Shown here piece after piece: positions 1 through 11,745 of a stretch of 64,000 nucleotides of DNA. Position numbers and translations under genes: made by a program. Position 1 is the first letter of the stretch. Every line of letters starts with the position of its first letter. The notes beneath the pieces were generated by a model, which did no database searches, was not told the origin of the DNA, and saw only the letters and a list, made by a program, of their open reading frames with translations. Origin of the DNA: Forficula auricularia (taxonomy: Eukaryota; Arthropoda; Insecta; Dermaptera; Forficulidae); assembly GCA_024734495.1 (NCBI GenBank), contig JALMQS010000828.1:716180-780179 (forward strand), in the 5' to 3' direction.

Positions 1-775
1 TTGAAACTTGGCACAGAGGTGTGATTTATTAATGTTTACATTTGAGCCAAATATCAGCCATATTATGAAAATTCATTTTTTTTTGACATTCTGCATTTCT
101 GAAAAATTATGAACCGAAGGTTCTAAAAGCATAGAAAGCTCAAATTCTAATCAGTTTTTTTTTTTTTTTTTTTGAAAATTCACAAATATTGCTTATTGAA
201 TGAACTTTCTATAGGACATTTTTTATTTCGTTATCATAGGTATTGCAGTCCAAGTAGACAACAAGACAGACAGCCGGATAAAATTTATGCTCGAAGATGA
301 TATTTCTCCATAATTCAAACAGAGCTCTGCATTTGACAATTAGTTTTTTTTTTTAATGTCTTTTCTTTTAAATCGTGAAATCCTGGTCCCAATATTTAAT
401 AGGATTAGCTCCAGAATAAACTTTCTATGACTTCCTTATTGAGCTATCCTAGTTGTCGAAATTTTCGCATACACTCAAACGGAAAGATTCATTAAATTCA
501 GACATTCTTTAAGTTAAGCCTCATCTGAAAGCCGACAGGTATACCAATCGCCTAAAAATGTCACGTTTGGGGAGTCTCACAAATAAACCTTTAAAAAAAA
601 TTTGATTAATTTTATTTAAGGAGATCCTTATGTGAATACATCACACCCCATGAAAATTTTATTTTTTATTTTTGACTTCACAAAAATTCTATTCTATTCA
701 AAATGACTATTATAACGTTAAATTTCAAAAGGAAATATCGCAAGAGGTTTTCAACTATGTACCTACTAATTCCGA
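1..775. other. AT-rich repeat-derived DNA, no gene seen
   Basis: No supported gene. Bases 195-310 resemble 15590-15710 (shared order: CTTTCTA, TTATCATxGGTAT, CAGACAGCC/CACAGCC, TTTCTCC), so this is probably an old dispersed repeat. Poly-T runs occur near 150-175. Confidence 0.5.
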
Positions 776-1091
776 GATATTATAAATAATTGTGATTATA
801 TGTCAGAAGAGGTGAATACAACTCTACTACTATCGACATTTTGCATTTTTGAAGTGTTAACTTACTATGTGAGATGTTAAATATTTAATCCAAAGTAGAT
901 TTATACTATTGGTGTTTACCTGGGGGTATTTTTTATTGACAATTTAATTCATACACTAAAAGTCCCATAAGCAACGGTGTTTTTGTCACTATGACAGCGA
1001 AAAAAGTTTACCCTAACTTTTCCAGCGACAAAACTGAACCTAGCTTTAAGATTCTAGTAGGCCTGCATCATCGGTGTCTAGCAACACTGAC

Positions 1092-1328
1092 ATGACAACC
1101 AACATTGTAAACAATTTTATGTCAAACTTGCATTGTATGAAAACGTCGAGATTTGGAGAGTCTTCGACTGGAGAAATTGAAAAAGCTATCAACAAAAATG
1201 TGCCTCAGAATACTGTGAATTCAACTACATCAATATGGAGACAGTTTACGCTGTTTTGCATGGAAAAAAAATATGAACTCGTTGAAGAAACGTCCACTGA
1301 AGAGTTAGCTTCTATAAATAAATATTAA
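1092..1328 (+). pseudogene. Open frame resembling the N-terminal part of a Crypton-type tyrosine recombinase (tentative)
   Basis: About 78 codons from the first ATG; the same frame is open back to 1050 after a TAA at 1047-1049. The C-terminal half has the look of the helical core-binding region of Crypton-like tyrosine recombinases and their domesticated relatives: a basic/Asn stretch, then Thr-rich helix start, W-R-x-F-x-x-F-C, a Glu/Lys linker and EELASI. No catalytic R-H-R-Y half is present, so at best it is an N-terminal fragment. The frame ends at TAA and AATAAA sits just downstream. It lies inside a repeat whose second copy lacks it. The family call rests on pattern recognition only; chance is possible. 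Confidence 0.3.
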
Positions 1329-1398
1329 ATAAACTAATTTATGTCTTAATTTTGTTAATTTTGTGATTTACGTATTGATTCATTAAATTGTCTTACCG

Positions 1399-1532
1399 AA
1401 TTACACTCAAGCTTTTTTTTTGGGTCTAAGTAAACTTGATATTTTATAATTCGAGTTTTGTTGCCTTTGGGCAACAAAATTCTCATTAAAATGTCAAGTT
1501 TACTTCGGCAAAAAAAAAGCTCTCGTGTAATT
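1399..1532. mobile_element. 134-bp hairpin MITE
   Basis: Inverted repeat: AATTACACTCAAGC near the left end is mirrored by GCTCTCGTGTAATT at the right. The centre is a tight stem, TTTTGTTGCC/GGGCAACAAAA, around a TTT loop near 1465. No coding sequence. Confidence 0.7.
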
Positions 1533-1870
1533 ATAAGTGAATAAAATTTTTATATGAAAATTTCAAGTTTGTATCTTATTACCTTATTAGGTATAGTCAG
1601 AGCATAGTAAGTTTGTAATCCACGAAATAGATAAATAAATATAAATAAATAAATAAATACTAGTTAGATGTTCTGAGAGACGGACACTAATAGGGCCCCG
1701 CTTTAATTTTCAATGGAAATCTTAAAATTGAAAATTTTCGAATTAATTCAATACTTTCAGATGAATAAATAAATAATATGTATTCTAGGTATCGGGGCAA
1801 ATTCCCCCCTACGTTCTTCTTCACGGGGTTCCATTATTAAATATCTAAACGATACGAATATTACCTACCG

Positions 1871-2823
1871 ATGGCGTATTCTCCTCAAAGAGACGGGCAA
1901 TTATGTTTTTTTTTTATTTTAATTTTATGACAATTCATATCCATTTTCCTTTCTATTCAAGTGGGTTTATAATCCACTCTAGTCACGATATATCTCTTTT
2001 CTTTCCAATCATCACCCAAGTTTATAGATGAATCCAGGTGGAGGCGTGGAATTTCATTCCACAGTCGTTCACTGGCTGGGGAAATTAACTTGTTAAATTA
2101 ACCCAAGACAACTTTATTTTCAGAAATGTGCGATGCATTTGATAAACTTCCATTACCCGTCTCCTTCTCTTCGTTTATATAGATTGAATTTCAATGTTTA
2201 AAGAAAAATAAAATTTACACATAAATTAAATGTGAGCTGAGTTTTTATGCATTTGAGAAGTTGTAAAACGAGAAACTCACTACAATTAAATTAAAATAAA
2301 AAATAAGATTTATTTATTTGTTTATTCATTTGGCGTTTTATTTTCAATAAATCTATTTATTTATTCTATTGATTTTGTTTTAAATTTATCTTATTTGGAT
2401 TAAATATAACCAATATAACCAAAAGCCTTGACAAGTTGATAGTATCACATAGATCTCTAAAGATAAGCAGCATTTCGCGACGTTAGTTCCTGGGTGAGTG
2501 ACCTTCTAAAATCCCAGTACAGTGTGGCACCTTAGTTCAAATTCCAGCCGTGTACCTACCATACCACTGGAGTTAAACATAGAGAAGACAATTTGATGGG
2601 TGAGTTTATAAAAAAAAAAAGTTTTTGTTGAAATAACATAGGTTAGACATGATTAAATATGCTCATCAGAATCCACAACGTTTCGAGACTTAGCTCTTGA
2701 GAAATTTTCAAGAGGTTGTTATTAAATATATAAACTTCTCAAGAGACAAAAACATATTATAATCAAATAATCAAAAATTTCAACTGTTTATCTAAAATTT
2801 TTACATTAAATACCAATTTTCTA
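1871..2823. other. AT-rich DNA, no gene
   Basis: No gene seen. On the minus strand 2680-2713 keeps a decayed version of the CTGANGA-hairpin-GAAAC motif found elsewhere (GAAACG is intact, the CTGANGA part is not). Confidence 0.4.
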
Positions 2824-3119
2824 ATATTGAAGGAGACAATAAAAGAGTGTGTCTTCTGCTGGAATTACAAATTTTATTTATTTATAACGAGACTATAGTT
2901 TCGAGGGCTTTGCCCTCTTCATCAGTCTATTACAATGGATTCACAGGAATTAATTTATGAATGAAAGGTTAAAATCTTTCATTCATAAATTAATTCCTGT
3001 GAATCCATTGTAATAGACTCATGAAGTGGGCAAAACCCTCGAAACTATAGTCTCGTTATAAATAAATAAAATTTATAATTCCAGCAAAAGGCACACTCTT
3101 TTATTGTCTCCTTCAATAT
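2824..3119. repeat. Fold-back repeat: inverted dimer of a ribozyme-like retroelement end
   Basis: Two 144-bp arms (2824-2967 and 2976-3119) surround an 8-base loop. The arms differ at several sites, such as GTGTCTTCTG against GTGCCTTTTG, so this is an aged duplication rather than a sequencing fold-back artefact. Each arm holds a hammerhead-like core; the right-arm copy is damaged (CTCATGA). Confidence 0.85.
2898..2925 (-). ncRNA. Hammerhead-ribozyme-like core
   Basis: Read on the minus strand: CTGATGA, one extra A, a 6-bp stem GAGGGC/GCCCTC with an AAA loop, then GAAAC followed by TATAGTC (a GUC cleavage triplet would fit). Stem I pairing around it is only partial. The extra base between CTGATGA and stem II departs from the classic type I core, so activity is unproven. 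Confidence 0.45.
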
Positions 3120-3229
3120 ATAAAAATTCTGCTACTCTCGGCAAAAACTTTCATTTTAATTTTCTAATATTTATAAAAAAAATTTTAGAGAAAAATAATC
3201 TTTCGTAAATATTTTTATTTTGTTATATA

Positions 3230-3925
3230 TGTATTATATATTCAAGTTGAAAAATATAGTGGCAACTCCAGTCTGGTGGGCAATATAGCGGAGAGGTTTG
3301 GCGTCGAGGCGGGCTCCGTTAGAATGGAGGCCATCACACTTTCGTGGAAGGGAGTGTGGTGGTATAAAGCGGTGGCACCCTTCATCGTCCTGGGTATCCC
3401 AAAAAAAGACATTAAACGATCTCATGTGTAGGGTGATGAGGGCTCTCTCTTGAACTACTACAGTTTAAACAAAAGAACGTATAGAGAGGGTCATAACCAA
3501 TCTTAATTGTATATAAAACAAAAAAAAAAATAATAATGAAATGATCTAGGATTTATCCGAAGTCACTCAATGACCCGCTCTAAGAAATTTGTAAACATTT
3601 TTTTATTTTTTTTATTTTATTTATTTATTTATTTTTTATTCCTGTACATATTTTTATTTTTGATTTTATTTTGTATTTTTGATTTTTGACTGATCCTATT
3701 TTTGTGTTGATTCTTTTTATTTTTGTAAATATTTTTAGTTTTTTATAGTTTTTATTAATTTTGACAATATGTATAAAATCCTATGATAACATGCGTCTAC
3801 TGTAAATTAGGAGGAAGAGAGAGAGTGAGGTAAACCACGACCAATTTAAACTCAATTTTGTAAATAATTCTAATCTGCTGTAAGAGCAGGCCCCCTCCTG
3901 TGTGGACAAATAAATATTAATATAC
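3230..3925 (+). mobile_element. Probable non-LTR retrotransposon 3' tail
   Basis: GC-richer than its surroundings and built like a LINE 3' end: a stretch around 3290-3430 ending CATTAAACGATCTCATG, then A-rich sequence near 3510-3535. A second tail-like block near 3880-3915 reads AGGCCCCCTCCTG and then GGACAAATAAATA. No intact reverse transcriptase frame is present. The 63-codon minus-strand frame across 3234-3425 has no ORF-like features beyond length and is treated as noise. Confidence 0.4.
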
Positions 3926-5612
3926 CAAGACAATTTGTATCTATTCACTACCTAAAGCAACTTTTTTTTTCTTTTTTGGAATTAAATTACATTGATAAAT
4001 GTAGAAATTTTTCCGAAACGTTTGGAGTTATAATAAACGTTTTAAGAGTGTTTTTATAAAAGATATGTAGTTATTAGTTTTTAGGAAAAAAACAATCAAT
4101 AACAATCAATAAATATATTCCTTTAATTAAAAAATAAATTAACTTCTCGAAAATTCGTTAACATACTGTTTGCAAGTAAAACCCGAAAAATTCACTTTAT
4201 TGAAAATTTTGAAAACTATAATGACCCTATCACTCATCTTTGTTAAGTTTTGAAAAGGATATATAATTAAATTGAATTATGATTACGTGAAATAACGTAA
4301 CTTTTTAAAAAATTGCTAGTTGTGCTCTAAATGTCTAAATGTTTCAGTTTTTTTTGTATTTTTTGCTCAATAAAGCAACTCGACTCAGAACATCACTAAA
4401 TAAATAAATAAATAAACAAACAAATTTTAAAAATTGGTTTCAATTTGAAAAGTTCATATTTTCTGGTCTCCTAGAGGTAAACAGTGAAAAGTAGCACAAT
4501 ACCAAAGCTCTCAGTGTTCTTTTAGAATGACCTCTCCAAAACATAAAAATGACTTCCTATTAAGTGTCAAAACGTTGTTGTTGATTCTGATGTGTGAATA
4601 TTTTATCAACATTGTCTACTCTAGGTTTCAGTAGAAGTTCTCTTGTGAAGGGGAATACTTGAAAGTAGCATTATCTGTATTAATACTAGGACTTTGATAC
4701 AAGTTCTGTTTTATTTTAACAATTGAAAATACCTAATTTACAAATGTGGGCATCGGTTGAATCTAATATTTCAAAGAATTTTTTTATAGGGATATAATTT
4801 GAATACTTTCTACAGAATAGCAAAAGACTGTTACTTGAACTTAAATATTTTACAGAAAGCTTGAGACATATAACCCGCTGATAATATTGCAGTATGTTTT
4901 GTATTTTAATTTTTACTGAATTTAAAACCACGGCCGTCCGGCGAGCAAAGTAATAGAGAATTGAAGCTTTAGAATTGGCTTAGTTTTATCCCTCCCTGAG
5001 ATATGTTTTCTTTCTTTTTCTAAGATGTTTGCGTATTCCTGGATCGTGTTGCCCTGTAGTTGGCATTCCAGGTTGTATTCAACTCTCCTCTGGGATTTTC
5101 TATTATATCAAGAACGTACTGACAAATATCGTAACTCGAATGAACAAGCCGTGAGAAAAATTTTATAGGAAAAATAAGAGATCGAATGTTGAATAAACCA
5201 GAATTATTCGATTTTATCGTAAATATTCACAACTAATTAGAAAGAAGTATAAAGACAGATAATTATAATTCACTACTTACGTATATGTTTGAATAGAAGA
5301 TGTAGCAAGCTCAAAAGATGTCACCCTCACCTAAAACAAAAACAAAAAATAATTTAGTTAAACTTTTTTCTATTATTTTTAAAGAATTTGGTGTCGGTTC
5401 TAGGTGAAACATTTTACTTATTATCTTTTTTCTATTTATAATTTGTAATGTATTCATTATAGAGGTAATCCTTATTAGATTTTAATGCGCTTTATTATTT
5501 CAGGACATTCCCAATGACAATATTTACGATTTTATACAAAAGGCAGAACGATAGAAATTGTTTCTTTAACCCTAGAAAATTAGAAAATTAGTTTATTTAA
5601 GAAATAATAATA
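3926..5612. other. AT-rich DNA, no gene
   Basis: Nothing recognisable apart from simple AAAT runs (about 4398-4420). Confidence 0.5.
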
Positions 5613-5706
5613 ATGCAATTGGATGTTGATGAAAGCAGTCCACGGTGGTTGTAAAAAAATAAGACTATAGAGGTTTTATTATTTTACATTTATTTGTTAA
5701 ACCGAC

Positions 5707-5736
5707 GTTTCGGAGATTTATTCTCTCCTTCTTCAG
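5707..5736 (-). ncRNA. Hammerhead-ribozyme-like core (left arm)
   Basis: Exact mirror of the 5859-5888 core, read on the minus strand. Being in a perfect palindrome, a transcript of the whole locus would preferentially fold arm-to-arm. Confidence 0.5.
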
Positions 5737-5858
5737 GGTAACAAAAAGTCAATGAAAGTAGTTCAAATCATAATTACTTCCTGTCTCCTTTGACAATGCC
5801 AAAAAAGGAGACAGGAAGTAATTATGATTTGAACTACTTTCATTGACTTTTTGTTACC

Positions 5859-5888
5859 CTGAAGAAGGAGAGAATAAATCTCCGAAAC
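5859..5888 (+). ncRNA. Hammerhead-ribozyme-like core (right arm)
   Basis: CTGAAGA, an extra A, stem GGAGA/TCTCC with a 7-base loop, then GAAAC and GTCGG. Flanks TTTGTTA and TAACAAA could pair as stem I. The mirror copy is on the minus strand at 5707-5736. Confidence 0.5.
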
Positions 5889-6018
5889 GTCGGTTTAACA
5901 AATAAATGTAAAATAATAAAACCTCTATAGTCTTATTTTTTTACAACCACCGTGGACTGCTTTCATCAACATCCAATTGCATATTTATACCAGTCCGTCT
6001 CCTAAAGAAAAACTCTAT

Positions 6019-7700
6019 CAATAATAATAATATTAATATATATTTGTACATTTTGAAATCACAGACAGTAAAATTAAATTTCTATATATAGCTTTATAAG
6101 CAAGCCCATCCAATTCCAAACCCGCTTTTGGAAAATTTATACATTTTCGTAAATACTTAACCAACAAATTAGGTTTATTGTTTTTGTACAAAAGTCCTGG
6201 CTCTGGTGTTTATCAGTAGAGGATTCTTTTCTAATGAATTTGGGATTTAAAAAAAAATAAGTTTTTTGGTTACTGGACTTAATTGGATTAGCCTCTGAAC
6301 GGTTTATACATAGAGATATAGATATATTATAGCTATACTTAAATTTGTATTGGTTATTTCTAAACAATATTTGAAAACATTTAGATTATTCCAAAAGAAA
6401 GATTCTAGCCTTGTACGATCCAAACGCCTGAATATAGGCAATCGATTCATCATCTTTTCTTAAAAGCTGCGTAAGATTTAGGCTCTACGGTCAAGTACTT
6501 GAGTTTTAGAGTTCATCGATAAAACTAAACAAAACACGCCTGCCTGACAGGATGACCAAAGTATTAAATTCATTATTATTACTATTTATTTATTTATTTA
6601 ATATAAGGAAATTCAATTTAAAAAAATCATTTGACAATAGATTTTTCCTTATTAATTGTAAAATAACATTTTTTTAAGTCTATTAATCTCCTCAAGCTAA
6701 CAGTGTACGATATAATAGAAAATCAGTTAAAACTTTATAAATAGAATTTATTTAACTGTGAAATGACTCAATAATCAAGTAAAGATCTCTTCCAACTACA
6801 ACTTATATAAATATTGCTTCTCTTTCTTGTTAGATATGATTTTGAGTACATGTCGTCAACCCATAGAAGGGATAGATACCAAAATATATAGCTATTTCAA
6901 AAAAAGCATAAAAAAACAAACAATCAAATATTCGAAAACACTGAGGGTAGGTCACAAACTTCCCTAAATTCCAAAGACATATTATATTCTGAAATATTTT
7001 AGAGGTTCTAAAATTTTTTGACACCAAATAAACGCCATATATATCCTATAAATTTAATGGAAACACTTGGAATGACATTCTTTCTCTCACTCTATTTTTT
7101 TTCTCTGACACTTCCTCCCCATTTCAAAGAGGTTTTCCTCAAAGGAATTCTTCGTATATTAAGAGAACGACTTGCAATCCAATGAAACCAAGTTATTATA
7201 TCCCATCCCTTCTTCTTCTACCTAAGACTTCCCTTTATATATCTATATCTAAAATATGAATTTTAATTAATTTACTCGGAAATATCCAATTTAATAAGGA
7301 GATATTCTTAAAGTCAAAGAAATGATTAAATAGGCGCACCTGCAAGAGTGGTAGTCGCAGGCGGAATTCAGGGCGAAATGTTTTGCAAAAGCAGAATAAC
7401 TGACAAATAATAAGATTGGAAATCACATCACAAAATATATAATTTAATTAAATCTGAGATAGAATAACTTCATTATTGATCATTAAGAAGATAATGATAA
7501 AATTGGAGTTAAAAAGATAAACGTGTTTAAGAATCTGTACGCTATCTACGAGTTTGGTCATTTTTTGTCAATAAAGAAAAGAAAATCCTTTAGAAAAATG
7601 TTTTTTTTTTTTTGGAACTTTTTCAAAAAAAATTTTTAAATATAAAATACTAGGTAGGTTTCACATAAATAAAAGATCGGATGCTTGTTTAGCACGACTC
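6019..7700. other. AT-rich DNA, no gene
   Basis: No supported gene or recognisable element. Short minus-strand frames here (60-76 codons) look like chance. Confidence 0.5.
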
Positions 7701-7707
7701 AATATAT

Positions 7708-7732
7708 ATTTCGGGGTATAAGCCCAATTCAG
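7708..7732 (-). ncRNA. Decayed ribozyme-like core
   Basis: Minus strand CTGAATT, stem GGG/CCC with loop CTTATA, CGAAAT. The GA of the CTGANGA box is replaced by TT, so this copy should be dead if the motif was ever catalytic. Confidence 0.3.
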
Positions 7733-8131
7733 GAGTTCACAAAGGACATTTTTTGTGTGTGAATTTTAGAAGCTATGAATCTGAAACCTGTCGCTAAGGT
7801 GTGGATTATTAATACAACTTGTATGGCAAATTTAAACTTAAAAGATACAACTGTTGGATTGATTCTCATTTAACAATTCAATTTTTTCTAATTTTAATAT
7901 TTTATCTGTTATTTCTTCATGGGTTCAAATATCCTTCTGGGTTTACATAAATTTGTTTTGTTATAATAGTAAGCAGGTCACTGAACAAACAAAGTATATG
8001 TTTATTTGCGTCAAGCAGAGGACGACCTCATTGATTTTTCTTTATAAATATTATGGAATATTAGGTATCATTGAACGAGTACCTGACATCTTTAAATGCA
8101 TAGGTACCCATTAAATGTTCTTTTTACTAAA

Positions 8132-8767
8132 ATATCACTGGTCGATAAAAATTTGTAACCGAATTCATAACAAAGGATTCCAGTAGATTTTTATACGCTG
8201 ATTATGATGCAATTTTCCGATTTTTTATCACATGTCAGAGTTTCGAGATATTATCAGTAAAAACGACGAAAAAGGCCATTTTGACCTATTTTCGAGTCCC
8301 ATTAGATATTAAGTAGCAATATTTGAAATCAAAATATTTTATTGACACAGCTTCCTCTTTGATTTTCAAATGCTTGTTTTTAACTCAATTAGAACTCGAG
8401 TTATAACTAAAAAACTAAGACCATATTTTTATTATCCTTTACAAACACGTAGTTTTAGTTTTTTAGTTATAACTCAAATTCTAATTGAGCTAAAAACAAG
8501 TGGGAATTTGAAAATCAAAGAGGAAGCTGTTTTCTATTACTTAAACCAAATATTTTGATTTCAAATATTGCTGTTTAATATCTAATGAGACTCGAAAATA
8601 GGTCAAAATGGCATTTTTCGTCGTTTTGACCGATAAATTCTCGAAACTTTGATCTGTTGTAAAAAATCGAGAAATTGCATGATAATCAGCGTATAAAAAC
8701 TATATTGGAATCCATCGTTAGGCTTTCGGTTACACATTTTTATTTAATTTTTGTCGAGCAGTAATAT
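8132..8767. mobile_element. 636-bp fold-back element
   Basis: Long imperfect inverted repeat: arms about 8132-8419 and 8451-8767. Left end ATATCACTGGTCGATA matches the complement of the right end (ATATTACTGCTCGACA). The central stem contains TTATAACTAAAAAACTAA on one side and its complement on the other. No coding. Just upstream, about 7999-8035, lies a copy of the TCAAGCAGAGGAC repeat also present at 63.3 kb. Confidence 0.8.
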
Positions 8768-9235
8768 GATCGTTTCAGGTCTCCGATTAAACACATATTT
8801 CAGGTGATTGGTTACGCGCTGACCACACATTCTCTCTGTTTCTATCCATTGAGCAATTTGTGTGGGTTGTAGCCGTGAGGTGTCTGCCCGCTCTGTCAAT
8901 TTCGTCTTCATCATCTTCTCTTACAAAACACGCAACGGGCGAAGTCGTTTTGCTATCATCACTCCAATTTTCTGGATCTAATTTATGATAATTACTTATC
9001 AAAAAAAAGCAAAATAAAACATGAACTGGCAACTAAATTTAAAATATAATCAAGCCAAAATGATGCATCAACGCAAATAAATCAAATTTCATATAATATT
9101 ATATAGTATAATGAATCCAAGTATAAATAAATGTTTTGTTTTTTGAATTCTTTTATTAAACGAAGCTATTCTGACTGCTCATAGGTAGAATATTGTAATC
9201 AAATTTTAACTCACTTCTATCGAGATAATCTTCTA

Positions 9236-9612
9236 AAGAATTTATACATATATGTCAGAAGAGGTGAATACAATTTTACTACTATCGATAGTTTGCACGT
9301 TTGAAGTGATAACTTATTGTTAAATATTTAGCGCAAGGTAGGATTATACTCTTGATGTTTACTTGGAGGTATTGTTTATTGAATAACATTTTTTTATATT
9401 ATATGAAAATTTCAAGTTGGAATCTTGTTAGGTTTACGTCTTACAATGTTCTGACAGACGGTAACTAATAGGGTTCTGTTTTAGTTTTGAATGAAAACCT
9501 TAAAATTAGAATTAATTCAATACATATCGAGGAATAAATAAATAATATTAATTCTAGGGATCGGGGCAAATGTACCCCTTCGTCCACCTTCTTCGCAGGC
9601 TAAATATACCTA
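9236..9612 (+). repeat. Dispersed repeat, short copy
   Basis: Matches the two ends of 776-1870 but lacks its central 590 bases and therefore the open frame. Probably an internal-deletion derivative of the same element. Confidence 0.6.
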
Positions 9613-9616
9613 AAAG

Positions 9617-10062
9617 ATATCAAAGAATAATTGATATATCAATGAGAATTGTTTTTGACCGAGGTTATTTGAAAAAGATATTTATCGCGAGACTACTGCG
9701 GATAACGCTATTGGAGTCTGGGGAGTCTTAAGTCTGGACCAAAATGTAGAAAACATTCGATTAATTAATGGCAAGTATCTAACATACATGCTAATAGACC
9801 GACCGCTCTGGGCTGGGAGATTGAATATATAACATCTGAGATTTCAAATTCATTTGGTGATCCATCCGAATGTCAAGCGGGCTATGTGCGAAATGACGTT
9901 GGATTGTAGCTAAATGGATCACATCTTTTTCTCTCTTGGTCCAGACTTAAGACACCGCAGACTCCAATAGCGTTATCCGCAGTAGTCTCGCGATAAATAT
10001 CTTTTTCAAATAAGAGCGGTCAATAACAATTCTCATTGATATTATCAATTATTCTTTGATAT
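9617..10062. mobile_element. Element with about 126-bp terminal inverted repeats
   Basis: TIRs 9617-9742 and 9936-10062 differ at only a few bases; both begin ATATCAAAGAATAATTGATA. The 193-bp core is single-copy, GC-richer than the surroundings and has no convincing frame. Likely a non-autonomous DNA transposon. The superfamily is not clear because no convincing TSD is visible. Confidence 0.75.
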
Positions 10063-10519
10063 ATTAATGAGAAAAATTATAAAATGTATTTAACATCATT
10101 ATTTCAAGTTAGAAATATAAAAAGTAAGAATTGATTAAATTTTGAGTTTCAAAACGTCTTGATGAACTGCAAAAAAGTGAATAGCAATCGGTTGTTTTTG
10201 AACGGCAGTTAATTAGCTACATTTGGCACAGAATTCAAGCTCCAACTTTATACGAAATTTCAGTTTTCTAGCTCAATAGGTCTGCTAACTTGAAATTCTT
10301 TAAACGCCAAGGAGTGAGTATAGTTAAAGAGGCGTGCCACAAAAACGACTAATGACTTTATCGAAATTATAATAATAATTTATATGTTCTTCAATGTCCA
10401 TAAATTTCAAACTAAATTAAATTTAGAAGAGGGGTCAATCACAAAGACGTTTAAAAAGCCAGCAGTTAAGTTGTAGAGCAATCCAATTTTAGATAATTCA
10501 TCTAGAGGAAAAACGGAAT

Positions 10520-11040
10520 GGTTTTAATTCAAATTGATCCACATGAAGTAGTACTTGTGTAATTAGTCTACCCCAAGCCAATTAGAAGGAAAGAAATTGG
10601 AATTTTTTTTAAATAAGGGGTAGTCAATAAAAGTTGTATGATACACAAACAATTTATTTTAATATATTTTTACATTAGTTAAATAAATGAAATTAAATTA
10701 AAGCTCGAATATTAAGAGACACTGTGGGTGAGATGAGTAGGATAGACCATTCGAATTTTAAATTTAAGTTGGGTACTAACCTGAATTGGAAGTCATTGGT
10801 TCAAATTGGTCCACTATAAGTACCCCTTTACTTCTAACGTTATTAGTTTGGGATGGACTAATTTAAAATAAAGAAATTGGGTGAATGTTCAAAGAGGAGA
10901 ATGAAGTTGTAAGTGAAAGTCGAGTGGCACACACATACTATTTATTTTAATATATTTTTACATTAGTTATAAATGGAATTAGATTGGAACATAGAAAATT
11001 GAGAGGCCCAGTGGGTGGGATAGAGCAGACTTGGTCTGCT
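10520..11040 (+). repeat. Diverged tandem duplication, about 290-bp period
   Basis: The block TTTATTTTAATATATTTTTA occurs at 10651 and again 290 bases later at about 10941. Flanking modules keep order (a TTCAAATTGxTCCAC module before it, and a GAGxxxCACTGTGGGTGxGA / GAGGCCCAGTGGGTGGGA module after it). No coding is seen. Confidence 0.65.
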
Positions 11041-11419
11041 TGTTATAAGAGCCTCTCGAGTCCCATAGATCAGCCAGGAAACTAATTGGCTCCCGAGTGA
11101 GTCAATGACCCGCCCAAACATCGGTAGGGAATAATTAAGTGCACACTTTGAAATTATAATATGTAAGTTTGACAGTTTGAAGAGAATTTAGCATAGATGG
11201 AAACTTTTTATTAGGTACTTTGCGTACATTCCACACCTAACCTGCATTATTCCGGATATTAAATTTTCATAATAAATTACCCATTTCTACTTACACTTTT
11301 CTAAAGAATCATTTTATCCAGTCAAAAAATCCGAAATTAAACCAGATTTATATTATGAAATTAAGTTAAAATTTATTTCTAAAGAAATCACGAGAGTGTT
11401 TTATTTACAACATCCGAAT

Positions 11420-11745
11420 TGTCAGTGATAGTTTTTATTACATGTCAGAAAAGGGTTGTGTTCAGGCCTTCGGAATTCTTGAAAAAGTTTGCAGTTTTTT
11501 CTTCAAATTAAATAGTTTTTTAGGGTTTCGTTCATATTTAAAGGGACGATATTAGTGCTGATACATACTGTCTGTATGCTTGTCTGTTTGTCCGTCTGTT
11601 AGAGCCTTGTAGCTCCTAAGTAAAATAATAGTGTATGCCTTTGGTCTCACCCAGAGGCTCTGCAACTAGTTTGAATAATTTTAATTACATGTCAGAAGGG
11701 TGGTTTTCAACCTCTCGGGAATCGAACTCTAGTGCCTGTTCGCCT
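11420..11745 (-). mobile_element. Two decayed tRNA-derived SINE fragments
   Basis: TTTTTATTACATGTCAGAA at about 11434 and TTTTAATTACATGTCAGAAG at about 11681 are repeated. The second is followed by GGGAATCGAACTCTAGTGCC, which on the minus strand is a degenerate box B (GAGTTCGATTCC). Related fragments are near 24850, 35860 and 43395. Confidence 0.5.

Larger units (their letters stand above)
776..1870 (+). repeat. Dispersed repeat, long copy (carries an open frame)
   Basis: Bases 780-955 match 9240-9400 (shared ATGTCAGAAGAGGTGAATAC, CTACTACTATCGA, then a GGxGGTATT module). Bases 1545-1870 match 9400-9605 (shared TATATGAAAATTTCAAGTT, AATAAATAAATAATAT, ATCGGGGCAAAT). The long copy holds about 590 extra bases, 955-1545, with the 1092-1328 open frame and a hairpin. 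Either the short copy is a deletion derivative or this one gained an insertion. Confidence 0.6.
5613..5982. repeat. Perfect 179-bp inverted dimer with ribozyme-like cores
   Basis: Arms 5613-5791 and 5804-5982 are identical as reverse complements and are separated by 12 bases. The right flank to about 6018 is also found attached to the same sequence at 18736-18857, so the right arm is the original and the left arm an inverted duplicate that stops at 5613. Each arm carries one hammerhead-like core. Confidence 0.9.
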
